From NCBI GenBank assembly GCA_037178625.1, contig CM074138.1, positions 1 through 64,000 of the forward strand: a stretch of 64,000 nucleotides of DNA, in the 5' to 3' direction. The stretch comes from Skeletonema tropicum (taxonomy: Eukaryota; Bacillariophyta; Thalassiosirophyceae; Thalassiosirales; Thalassiosiraceae). Both the position numbers and the translations under genes were made by a program. Numbering within the stretch: position 1 is the first letter of the stretch; each line of letters opens with the position of its first letter. This document shows positions 54,820-64,000 of this stretch, piece by piece. The notes beneath the pieces are model-generated. The model saw only the letters and a list, made by a program, of their open reading frames with translations, had not been told where the DNA came from and did not search any database.

Positions 54820-55503
54820 TTAGGAAGGGTGGTCATCCTCGAACTCTCCCTCGTACACTACACCATTTGCATATCTGTAGGTTCCCTGCCCATTCATCTT
54901 GTCATCCTTCCACTCTCCCTCGTACACTTCACCATTTGCATATCTGTAGATTCCCCGCCCATTCTTATTGTCATCCTTCCACTCTCCCTCGTACACGTCA
55001 CCATTTGCACATTTGTAGGTTCCCCGCCCATTCTTATTGTCATCCTTCCACTCTCCCTTGTACACGTCACCATTTGCAAATTTGTAGGTTCCCTGCCCAT
55101 TCGCCTTGTTATCCTTCCACTCTCCCTTGTACACGTCACCATTTGCATATCTGTAGGTTCCCTGCCCATTGATCTTGTCATCCTTCCACTCTCCCTCGTA
55201 CATACTACCATTTGCATCTTTGTAGGTTCCCTGCCCATTCCACTTGTCATCCTTCCACTCTCCCTTGTACATACTACCACTGGCGAATCTGTAGGTTCCC
55301 TGCCCATTCATCTTGTCATCCTTCCACTCTCCCTCGTACATACTACCGCTGACTTCTAAGTAGGTTCCCTGCCCATTCCTCTTGCCATCCTTCCACTCTC
55401 CCTCGTACACACTACCATTTGCATAGTTGTATGTGTAAACTTCCGTGAGGATCGGAGCCGGATGTGGCTCATATCTGAGGGGATTGATGTTTATGTTGGC
55501 CAT
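54820..55503 (-). CDS. MORN-repeat protein lacking the zinc ribbon
   Basis: 227 residues from ATG 55503. The first 21 residues (MANININPLRYEPHPAPILT) match the zinc-ribbon relatives, but the sequence then jumps straight into MORN repeats, so the Cys4 ribbon and linker have been deleted. About eight repeats of 23 residues follow (VYEGEWKDDKMNGQGTYRYA type), all in frame to FEDDHPS and the stop. It shares the upstream repeat with the genes at 27966 and 32386. Many repeats are identical at the DNA level, suggesting internal expansion. Confidence 0.75.
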   Translation of the reverse strand: MANININPLRYEPHPAPILTEVYTYNYANGSVYEGEWKDGKRNGQGTYLEVSGSMYEGEWKDDKMNGQGTYRFASGSMYKGEWKDDKWNGQGTYKDANGSMYEGEWKDDKINGQGTYRYANGDVYKGEWKDNKANGQGTYKFANGDVYKGEWKDDNKNGRGTYKCANGDVYEGEWKDDNKNGRGIYRYANGEVYEGEWKDDKMNGQGTYRYANGVVYEGEFEDDHPS

Positions 55504-56133
55504 CTGTAAATCTGTAGGTATTAATACATCTCTCTATTGCAATAGTTCGTGGGCAAGTGCCAAACAGAATGTAATTAAGCACCATGCTTCTGTATTAAAT
55601 ATTACAATATTCTGTCGTGGACGACTTGAAGCACGAAGAACTACCATGGTTGATTGGCTGATTGGTGATTGGCTTTGATTGGGGTTCGGGTTCGCTTCGG
55701 TTCGTTTGTTTGTTGATTTGTGACTTGTGACTTGTGACGCGGTAAATAAACCAACTCCGACTGCCGATTGCCGATGCTACTTCATTCTCTCTCTCTAGAG
55801 AGCGGCTAGAGAGCGGCGGCTAGCTTAAGTAATAAATAGCCACAGGCCACGCACAGCCACGCACAGATCACAGATACCTCGTAGTAGTAGTGCCTAGAGT
55901 AGTGCTCTTCCCAACGGCCATAGTACCAAACGTCTCTGGTAAGTTTCAATGTAGTAGTATTTCGTCGAGAGGTGGCGGGTGAAAATGCTGTTATTGTAGG
56001 CGGTGCTCCACATCTTGTGTCAGGTGGTGACCTCCAAAAATATCTTTTATCCTGTCTTTGAAGTCAGTGCAATGTTACACTGATAAATCACTGGCTCCCT
56101 TTCCTATCCACCGCTACTACTCTCTCTTTAGAC
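55504..56133. promoter_or_regulatory. Divergent intergenic region with probable 5' UTR intron of the MYND/LRR gene
   Basis: The left part is the MORN upstream repeat. On the right, a donor GTAAGT at 55939 and an acceptor CTCTCTTTAG ending at 56131, two bases before the ATG, suggest a 193-base intron in the 5' UTR of the gene at 56134. Confidence 0.45.
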
Positions 56134-57913
56134 ATGGATGACATGAGCAGCATGACCAAGAAGTGTGCCCACTGCGGCAAACCCAACACCCCTTCAAAAT
56201 GTTCCAAATGCCAGTCGACAAACTACTGTAACCGAGAGTGTCAAGCGCTTGATTAATTGGAAACGTCACAAGAAAGAGGATTGTATTAACGCCGTCGTCG
56301 CCAAAACGAGCGCAAAGACGAAGAAGCCATGGAGGTATTCTGCACCCTCCCAACCATATTCATATTGGGCATCTCTGGGACATGGTCACTTTTACGCTGC
56401 TGCCATGATGGATTTTCAGTTTCAGTTCACTGAGGCTATTAATTTTATGAGGAAAGAAAAGTATGTCAATGATGTGATTTTCAACTATCCGCTGGATGAT
56501 CGGTTTCGAACTGATGATAATACTGCGATGATTTTTCATGATGAGGCACTTTTACCCCATTGGCGTGAGGTTGCTTTGGCGTGTAAGTTGTTTTTCTTTA
56601 TCATTATTATAATATTGTAGCGGTGCGTGCTTGCAAACACATAGCTGAACTAATAAGATTTTCTCTCTTCTTCTCGGGGGGCAGTGGAAATACATTCCGT
56701 GACTCTAAGGAAAGAGCAAGAGAAAAGGCAAGAGGAACCATTTGACCATTTGACATTTGATGGATTGAGCATGGAAGAGATTAAGAAGATACCACGTAAA
56801 TGGCGACCCCTATACGAGCCTACGACAGCCGATGGCGCACAATTCGTGATGGATAGAGTTGAGCTGAGAAAGGAAGTGATTGACATAATTGCTCCCCCGC
56901 TTGCTCAGAGCCCTTTCGGTCGAATTCTTCTGGAGTACAATAGGTTTGATCGTGAGGGGATTGCGTTCGCTATTGACCTATTGAAGCAGAACAGATCTGT
57001 TTCTAATTATTCCCTGGTGGGGAGTCCAATTGAAAGTGATGAAGATTTGAATCTCCTGTCAACAATTGTCAGTACTCATCCTTCACTCAGGCAACTCACC
57101 TTGACACATTGTGCTAGTCCAGCCATTAATAATCCAGCCCGCTTCAATCCAGTTATTGCTGCAAGTATGGGATTAAAGACTTTGGATTTGGCAGGGAATA
57201 ATATCTCAACAAATGAAAGTGTTTTCATCGCCGATAGTCTCGCTACCAATCCGCCTTTGCAGGAGTTGTTCCTAAGTGCCAACAATTTCAACGATGATGA
57301 TGCTGAACTCATTGCAAACGCTTTGAAGACCAACACAAATTTGTGGTCACTCGACCTCAAAGAGAATAGCGACATCGGTCGGCGTGGCTGCACTGCATTG
57401 CTCACGGCCATTTTCAACCATGAGAGCCTCAATTCAGGTTCGTCCTCGAACCACACATGTGACATTTTGGTCTCTCGGTACAAAATTCCATCTATCAATG
57501 GGGATGTATATGGTGGCGAAAAGGGAGCCGCCCGGGCGAAGAAGTTTGCCATACTTGCGCCTCCTGGTAAGCGAGATCTGAATGTTCATTTTCTGAGTGG
57601 AACTCCACCTGGGTTGATGCACAAGGTATTAAAACTCTTTCAAACCTATCCAAACGAAGGGGCATGGACCTATGTTGAGGCTTTGCTTCAGTGTAAAGAT
57701 CTTCTAGAAAGTACAAACCATGATGAAGACAACACTGATTTTGTTCATGACGAGGATGAGGGGGAGCATTTTGGAGATTTCCCCGCCCCAATTCCACATG
57801 AAGAGGTTTTAAGACAGCAGGCTGAAGCAGCCAGGCTTGTTGAAACCAAATCTTTGAGCGTGTTGATGAGCGTGGTAAAGGGAGTGATCGTCCCGATGTT
57901 TTTCTCTGCCTAA
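56134..57913 (+). pseudogene. MYND zinc finger plus LRR protein gene, frameshifted by 4 bases
   Basis: From ATG 56134 a MYND finger is readable (CAHCGKPN ... CSKCQ ... YCNRECQALD), which normally continues WKRHKKEDC. Four extra bases (TAAT/ATTA) at about 56251-56254 give GAT TAA and end the frame after 38 residues. The +1 frame then carries on with WKRHKKEDC and the rest. An intron at 56583-56684 (GTAAGT to GGCAG) joins in phase to exon 2 (56685-57913), which has leucine-rich repeats of the ribonuclease-inhibitor type (LKTLDLAGNNIS, LQELFLSANNFN, LWSLDLKENSDI). Apart from the 4 bases it looks healthy, so this is a recent inactivation, an allele or a sequence error. MYND fingers bind proline-rich partners. 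Confidence 0.75.
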
Positions 57914-59395
57914 ACCCGTAGGGCTGGAGGGGTTTCTATTCATATACACAACTATTTGTCAACAATGATGGCTTCACCCGTGGAAAGCTATCAATCACAA
58001 ACATACATTACAAGCGCGAGTTACGTAGCGCTAAGAAACTAACATTCTATTCATTCATTCTCAGTAACAGTCAACTTTCTTCGCAAAGCTGAGATAGATG
58101 GTCGGTAGATGGATCTTTGTTTGTAATCATCGATTAGGCGTGTAATCATCCGATTGGATGACTCTTATTCATCGAATACTTCGGCTAGAAACGGGGTTAC
58201 TTTCTGTCCACGAGAATCTGTCAATCTCTGTGGCGTTAGTTAGTACCAAGCGGCATCGCTACCGCATCAAAAAGTCGCCTACTTATCAACTGTAAGTACC
58301 AACAACAATCAACAGCTCAAGGCTCGAGCAACTCAAAAATGACGATGGCCTTTCTTTCTTCCTATGTAGCCGTCCAATGAAGGCGATGAGTGTCGTTCTG
58401 GAAAGCCCTTGAGCAGATCTATCGATTCGGCGTGTAATCAACTCGATTCGACAACTCTGATTCAATCGAATAGGCTAGAAACGGCGTGACTTTCTGTCCA
58501 GCTCGGCTAGATCCGGCTCTGTTTCTCTCTAGATTTCTAGAGCCGAGGTCCAAATTTGATAAAAATACGATATGACAACCATTGTTTTGCTTTTTCAAGC
58601 TAATTCGATTCGTACCATCATTACGCAACAATGAATAAACACAGCTCCGGGTGAGATCCAACGCTTCGCTGAAGAACGACGGCATAGTTCAGCATCACTC
58701 ATCATGGTACAAAATGTACCGTCCAATAAATGACGACTCTCTCCCAACTAACAGTGACTCACCTCCCCTCGGTCGGTGAGTAGTGGATGGATATTATATA
58801 ACAATCGACCAATCTCCCAACATCAACCAATCCAACAACAACATCTTGATTGGCTGCTGCTGTTGGATTGGTTGAGTGATACTGCTACTGCTGCTCTAGC
58901 AGCACTCAACCAGCAGCAGTAGCAGCAGCAGCATTAGTACCATAAACAATGATGTTGGCTGCTACTGCTGCTGCTCAAATGAAGCGTAACTTTCATGGAA
59001 CCAAGGCAAGGAACTTCGTGCTCGAGCTTGAGCTTGAGAAGCGTCAGAGTTTCATACGAAGATTTGAACATGATACTCGCGAGAGTAATGTTACTACGTT
59101 AATGATTAGATTTCTTTGATCCTTACGATTACGACAGCTCGTAAACATCATATAATGAGACTGAAACAAGCATTAGCATAACAATAATATTTGGAAGTCT
59201 CTCCCAGAGCAGGGGTCTCTCCGCTCTCAATTTTGAGTTTGACATATTGCTTATTTCCATGCTAATAATTATGACCTGGAAATTACTTAACTATCCTAAC
59301 TACAATATATACTTGCTGAGTGGACCCGAGGTCTGTTCATTGCCATGTGTTTACACACATAGCAAAGCTGCAACGAGGCGACCGAGGCTAATTGC
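57914..59395. repeat. Diverged copies of the RFC1 upstream/spacer family
   Basis: The stretch 58200-58440 aligns with 42497-42725, including TTTGTCAATCTCTGTGGCGT-like sequence, the CGCATCAAAAAGTC phrase and TGGAAAGCCCTTGAGCAG. A module GATT(A/C)GGCGTGTAAT occurs twice (58131 and 58425). No RFC1 coding sequence adjoins it. A hairpin is at 58823-58875 and CTG/CAG-rich inverted runs follow to 58950. No gene seen. Confidence 0.65.
58823..58875. repeat. Perfect 15-bp inverted repeat
   Basis: TCAACCAATCCAACA (58823-58837) and TGTTGGATTGGTTGA (58861-58875) are exact reverse complements with a 23-base spacer. Confidence 0.8.
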
Positions 59396-59839
59396 TTATT
59401 TCCATGCTGTATATGTATGACGCTTTCGTTTTCTTCCAGGTCCAGCGAATGAAGCTGCCTTTTCCTCCTTCATCTTCCTCGCCAATTCTTTTTCTAGTTT
59501 GCGAATCTGCTGCTGCAAACTATGCACTAATGCGGCCCTTTTTTGAACTTCCTTCAACGTCGGAAGATCTGCTCGGGCTGGGATATTGCGTGGAAGAAGA
59601 TTGCTGAAACTATCACGTCGACGACGCTTGGAATTGTTGTAGCCATTACCATTGTTGCTACGGTCATTGCGGATATTACAGAGACATTCTTTGCAGCCAC
59701 CTCCACCTTCCTTGGCAGCTGTGGCACCATTTGGCTTGCCTCTCCTTTTTTCTGGTTCTCGGTCTTGGTCATCACATCGTCCATGGCAGCAGATGGACGG
59801 GTGGCAGCTTTGGGTTTCATCATAGTTGCTCGACGCCAT
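59396..59839 (-). CDS. Small basic coiled-coil protein, function unknown
   Basis: 147 residues from ATG 59839. The N-terminal half is Cys/His-bearing and hydrophilic (CHPSICCHGRCDD, later CKECLC), followed by an Arg run (KRRRRD) that could be a nuclear signal. A clear coiled coil follows (about residues 93-130, LKEVQKRAALVHSLQQQIRK), with a basic end RKRKRH. A competing frame (59554-59895) is open but lacks such patterning. No family recognised; a DNA- or chromatin-associated role would be a guess. Confidence 0.5.
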   Translation of the reverse strand: MASSNYDETQSCHPSICCHGRCDDQDREPEKRRGKPNGATAAKEGGGGCKECLCNIRNDRSNNGNGYNNSKRRRRDSFSNLLPRNIPARADLPTLKEVQKRAALVHSLQQQIRKLEKELARKMKEEKAASFAGPGRKRKRHTYTAWK

Positions 59840-60988
59840 GGTCGGATGTGGGTGAGATTCTTCTGTGTTGGTTCAATAAGATTGTTGTTATCCACTACTT
59901 CTCATGTTCGTATCTATTATAATTTTTATTGTTTATTGGTCGGAGAAACACTTCAACTGAATAAGTCCGTCATACCATTCGGCATTCGGGTTCATACACA
60001 CATTTTTTGTGATCGCCTATACAGTGTCACGCTGCGATCCTAATGAGAAGGTGAGGTTCGCAGGAAAGACTTGATGTGAATGCAACTCCGACCTAAGTAC
60101 CATACCCTTACAGATAGAAGAGACTCTATGAGAGCAAGAATAAATGGTGAATAGGAGCTACCCTATTGATTACTAAACAAGTATAGCCCCCAATAAAAAG
60201 GTCTAAATGACAGAAATTCACAGCCATCCAGCTCCTTTCCATCGTGGCAAATAAAGCCTCTATTATTTCGTGGCTACAACTCATCAAAAGTACCTACTAT
60301 TGATTGTTTGATCGAATAATAATGATGATGGACTACCTTTCTTTTCATTCAATGAAGGATTGGCAGAGACTGATCACCCAGAACTCAAAATCCGGATGAA
60401 CCTGCCTTCTCATTTGGATGCTCTGCGTCGAGACACAATCATACAATTCAACAATAACAGACCCAATGATCGATTAGAGACTGCAATTCAGGTAGAAACA
60501 TCAGTGGTAACTATTATCAATGGGTGAGTAGTGTTATCAACGCATAGATTCAATGCAACAAGCTAATAATCAAGTACAGAATATGGTGATGAATTTAGCG
60601 AATATTGGCGAATTCTCCGCTCAGAGAATTCTTGTCTGAGATCTGAGCATCGGAGAATTTCTCCAATGAGAAGTTGTTATCTATAAAAAATATAAATAAA
60701 TTGTGTTTTTTTTTTTGTGCACCCTCCCGTGGCGTGGTGGCGAGGAGCTGTATTGTCCCTTCCAACTAAGTATACAGTTGGATTGGATAAGATTGATATA
60801 TCAATTGATGTAGATAACAAAGATATTATTATGATTAGTTTGACTGAAAGTAGATGTACGTTCAAGCTGCAACAGAGCAGCCCTTGTTGATAAGCCCTTT
60901 GAGAAAGGGCGCCAACTTTTAAATCCGATAAAACAAGAAACGAGAAACATAGAGTATGAAATAAGATTCGTGTCCAGGTGACTGTGAC
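59840..60988. other. Intergenic stretch, probably including the 3' LTR of the gypsy element
   Basis: No gene seen. A polypurine tract AGGAGGGGTAGA (minus strand) directly precedes TGTCAC at 60989, so the 3' LTR should run leftward from 60989. Its far end cannot be fixed without the other LTR, which is outside the window. The region near 60605-60680 has GGCGAATTCTCC/GGAGAATT inverted phrases. Confidence 0.45.
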
Positions 60989-61000
60989 ATTCTACCCCTC

Positions 61001-64000
61001 CTAAGAGGGCGCAACGTATTGTTGTAAGATCGAAGGTGTAGGTTGTTTGTAAGGTTTGACCCGTCTGATGTTGAGACGCTCACGAAGATGTTTGTTGAGT
61101 TCAATAGTGATATTGCCATTGACATGAACTTGAAGAATGGGATAAGGACCGCTCCAGACATGCTCAAGCTTGGCTGGGTCGAAGATTCTCTTCATGACTT
61201 GGCCACCGACAATGTAGTCGAAGCTGTAGCGTTTGGAGTTGCTTCTCTTGTTGTCTCTGTCGACACGGCGTTGACGGCGGTTGTTGATTGATCCCATATC
61301 GAAGGTAATAGGTTCGTTGTAGATCATATCGCGGCCGAATGACAGTGAACCAGGAGCATAGCCAGTAGACTCAGAAGGAGTCATCCGAATTGAATGAAGG
61401 GTGTCTTGTAAGATCGTGGACATGATATTTTCGGCTTCAGTTAAGGTACGAGGATTCTCATTGGCAAGCTGGGCTCGAATGCGGTTACCCATTGTTAAAT
61501 GAAGGCGCTCCACAATTGCATTGCTTTGTGGATTACGAGCTGTAGAGGGTGCCGATGCGATTCCTGCGTCATGAAGAAGAGATTGAAACTCAGGGCCGAT
61601 AAATTCACCTCCTTGGTCATGGGCACAGACTTCGGGTCTTGGGTATCTTGAAAGCCAGACTTCATTGAACTTGCGAGCAACATTTTCGCTTGTCTTGCGC
61701 TTGATGATGATTCCATCTGGAAATCCAGTAGCTCGATCAATAGCCGTAAGGGCATAAAACTCGTAGGACTTGCCGCTGCGACCGGAGGTACTTACGTACC
61801 AAGGACCAATAAGGTCAACATCACATTGTTTCCAAGGATACAAATCCTCGACAGATCGTGGGGGCAGATGGCCATATCCTCTCTCACCTCTCTTGGTTCG
61901 CTGACAAATGTCGCATGCAAAAGCTGCTATTCGGGCGGCTAGCTGAGGATGGTAGAACTTGGCAAGGGCATGGGAGAGAGACTTTGATCCAGGGTGATTG
62001 AGCAGGAGATGAAAGTACTCAACTGCCGCATCAACCGTCTCATCAGTAAGGACTATTTTGAGGCTCGATTCCTCTTCAGGAGTGGGGCTGTAGCAGATAA
62101 GCTCGATGTTGTTGCGGCCAAAAGGCTTGCGGTGATACCGAGTGGGATCTTGAGTAAGGCGCTGTTGTAATGCTTCACAGCTGGCTTGCGTTTCCGCTAG
62201 CCATTCATACCTGAGGGGGTTCTGAACGGTAGAAGGGAGATTCATTAGGACTTGGACATGATTGATCGGGAATTCATCTTCACTGGCAAGTTCCGACAGT
62301 TGTTCTTCAAAGACTGACGGGGCTTCAGGATCTGGATTGAACGGAGTTGGAGTTGAGGGCAGAACATCCTTCCTCTCCTCACGGCCAGAATAATCAAACT
62401 TGGGTAGACGGCTAAAAGCATCCGCGAGGACATTCAGTTTTCCTGGGTGATAATGCCATTCAGCATTAAAGGTCTCGAGGAAGCAGCGCCAGCGAAGGAC
62501 GCGCTGATTGGTTAGGTTGGCAAAGGTGAGATTGCGATGGTCAGTAAAGAGCTTGATTTTGGCACCAAATAACATAGTGCGGTACTCCTGCAGTGTGGCA
62601 ACTAAAGCTAACATCTCCTTTTCCATCGTAGAATAACGAGTTTGGGGGCCCGTCAGGCGCTTGGAATAGTAGGCAACAGGCCGACCACCTTGCAAGATAG
62701 CAGCACCCAACTGATAGTCACTGCTGTCCGTGTAGATTTCAAAAGGTTGGTTGTGATCAGGGTAGGCACAAAGAGCATCCGCGGCAATAACATTCTTCAC
62801 TTCATTAAAGCACTTCTCAAGATGATCGTTCCATTCAATAGGGGCTTTCTTCTCTTTCAGACCACGGATCAATTGAGTGAAGGGAGATAATAAATGACTT
62901 CGTCTCGGCCAAAAGTCACGGTACCAATTGATGAGTCCAACAAAGGTTCTCACTTCACTTGCATTCGTAGGTCGTTGAAGGTCGAGGACGGCTTGAACTT
63001 TCTTTTGCCAGGGCTTGATACCATCTTGTGTGAGGTAATGACCCAAGAAATCCCCTTCCGAAATACCAAATTCGCACTTGAGGGGGTTGACACTAAAACC
63101 AGCCTCCTCCAGACGAGAGAAAACTTGTTCAAGAGTTTTCAAATGATCCTCCCAAGAATCAGACCAGATCGCGATGTCATCGATATAGGCACACACATCA
63201 GGAATGCCCTCAAGACACTGTTCGATCGCCGCTTGAGCGAAGGCAGGGGAATTACGAAGACCCATTGGAGCACGTGTATAGCGGAACAGACCGAACGGTG
63301 TTGAAATAACGGCAAGGTTCTTCGCACGTTCAGTGAGTTCAAAGGCATAGAACATCATACTCAGATCGATTTTCGTCATAAACTTAAACCCTGAGCGTTG
63401 GCGAATGAGGTCATGAATGATTGGTAGAGTATAGTCGCGAGGCTTGATCACTTTATTGAGTTCACGAAGATCCGAGACGACCCGAATTGTTCCATCTTTC
63501 TTGGCAACAGGGAAGGTAGGGAGTGCCCAAGCTGTTGGGCCAGTAACTTTCTCCAAAACATTGATCTCCACCATCCGAAACAGTTCCTTCTTGAAGGTTT
63601 CCAAATGTATTCTAGGCGTCGGATAAGGCCGTCGATGGACTGGTCTAGCACCTTCCTCCAATTCGATATCCATCTTCCCTCCTTTGTAGGTACGCAGCGT
63701 GCCATCGAAAAGCTTGTAATGCTTGAAGAGCAGGGCACGAAGATCATTCTGCTGGGACGTCGTCAAGTGACCACAATTGTCTTTGATGGCTTGTTGGACA
63801 TTCATTTCTTGGTAGGTAGCATCAGCAATCGCAGTGGCAAAGGTGTCGAGATAGTTGTTAAGATCTCTCTCTTCCTCCTCAAGCAAGCAGCTGTTCACAG
63901 CTGCTGTGATTCGATCCTTGGTGAAGTTGGAATTCATAGGTACTTTCTTTCCCAGCCATTCGAGTTCCAAGGAGTCGAGATGAATCTTGAGACCAATCTT
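61001..64000 (-). CDS. Ty3/gypsy retrotransposon pol polyprotein (5' end outside window)
   Basis: Open for about 1000 codons and still open at base 64000, so the start is off the right edge. Positions below count from codon 63970. The LDSLELEWL start fits the end of the protease. Reverse transcriptase: FPVAKKDGTIRVVSDLRELN and AYIDDIAIWS with the catalytic Asp pair (about 260). RNase H: IYTDSSDYQLGAAI (415), EKEMLA, TDHRNL. Integrase: H-x-H in FHLLLNHPGSK and CDIC (655-685) form the zinc finger; CDVDLIGP, HDQGGEF and VERLHL give the D, D, E catalytic set (718, 786, 822). The C-terminus has a GPY/F module (WSGPYPILQV). The RT, RNase H, integrase order is gypsy, not copia. All catalytic residues are intact and there are no stops, so it may be active. 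Confidence 0.92.
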   Translation of the reverse strand, partial: KIGLKIHLDSLELEWLGKKVPMNSNFTKDRITAAVNSCLLEEEERDLNNYLDTFATAIADATYQEMNVQQAIKDNCGHLTTSQQNDLRALLFKHYKLFDGTLRTYKGGKMDIELEEGARPVHRRPYPTPRIHLETFKKELFRMVEINVLEKVTGPTAWALPTFPVAKKDGTIRVVSDLRELNKVIKPRDYTLPIIHDLIRQRSGFKFMTKIDLSMMFYAFELTERAKNLAVISTPFGLFRYTRAPMGLRNSPAFAQAAIEQCLEGIPDVCAYIDDIAIWSDSWEDHLKTLEQVFSRLEEAGFSVNPLKCEFGISEGDFLGHYLTQDGIKPWQKKVQAVLDLQRPTNASEVRTFVGLINWYRDFWPRRSHLLSPFTQLIRGLKEKKAPIEWNDHLEKCFNEVKNVIAADALCAYPDHNQPFEIYTDSSDYQLGAAILQGGRPVAYYSKRLTGPQTRYSTMEKEMLALVATLQEYRTMLFGAKIKLFTDHRNLTFANLTNQRVLRWRCFLETFNAEWHYHPGKLNVLADAFSRLPKFDYSGREERKDVLPSTPTPFNPDPEAPSVFEEQLSELASEDEFPINHVQVLMNLPSTVQNPLRYEWLAETQASCEALQQRLTQDPTRYHRKPFGRNNIELICYSPTPEEESSLKIVLTDETVDAAVEYFHLLLNHPGSKSLSHALAKFYHPQLAARIAAFACDICQRTKRGERGYGHLPPRSVEDLYPWKQCDVDLIGPWYVSTSGRSGKSYEFYALTAIDRATGFPDGIIIKRKTSENVARKFNEVWLSRYPRPEVCAHDQGGEFIGPEFQSLLHDAGIASAPSTARNPQSNAIVERLHLTMGNRIRAQLANENPRTLTEAENIMSTILQDTLHSIRMTPSESTGYAPGSLSFGRDMIYNEPITFDMGSINNRRQRRVDRDNKRSNSKRYSFDYIVGGQVMKRIFDPAKLEHVWSGPYPILQVHVNGNITIELNKHLRERLNIRRVKPYKQPTPSILQQYVAPS

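Overview
This is a chromosome end of a photosynthetic eukaryote, most likely a diatom or close stramenopile relative. The window opens on a terminal (CCCTAA)n array. Genes are intron-poor with short GT-AG introns. One channel protein carries a plastid-type signal peptide with an SAF cleavage motif, and low-complexity Asn, Ser and Asp runs are common. The organism assignment is inference from gene style; no species marker was recognised.

Layout. 1-289: telomere. 290-15000: transposon-rich subtelomere with a small two-exon coiled-coil gene, a gag remnant, a Penelope-like fragment, a Pif1-type helicase remnant, a decayed FHA gene copy, and an LTR element with gag but no pol (10772-14723) inserted in another transposon-like ORF. 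15255-22197: an intact FHA-domain regulator, a small acidic protein, and a 1271-residue receptor guanylate cyclase. 22446-32386: an 81-bp minisatellite, MORN-repeat genes, a CASTOR/POLLUX-type channel gene with an in-frame stop in the pore, and a near-identical but broken second copy of the channel 3' end plus its MORN neighbour, fused to a truncated copy of a Kir gene. 34983-38240: an inward-rectifier-like K+ channel gene in three exons. 38530-52024: complete replication factor C subunit 1 (RFC1, two exons) followed by three tandem copies of its N-terminal part, all ending just after the BRCT domain. 53693-55503: a retroelement remnant and a third MORN gene. 56134-57913: a MYND/LRR gene with a 4-bp frameshifting insertion. 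59396-59839: a small basic coiled-coil protein. 61001-64000: the pol gene of a Ty3/gypsy element running off the right edge.

The main theme is subtelomeric duplication. The FHA gene, Kir gene, channel 3' end, MORN genes and RFC1 5' half all exist as an intact copy plus one or more copies. The FHA, Kir and channel copies are broken. The RFC1-derived copies are different: every length change among the four N-terminal regions is a multiple of three, so three BRCT-only ORFs stay open. They keep the PCNA-binding-like N-terminus and the BRCT domain but lack the AAA+ clamp-loader part. That amplified array is the best candidate here for something new. The gag-only LTR element is the other strong result: it has identical LTRs, a 5-bp target duplication and a reconstructible empty site.
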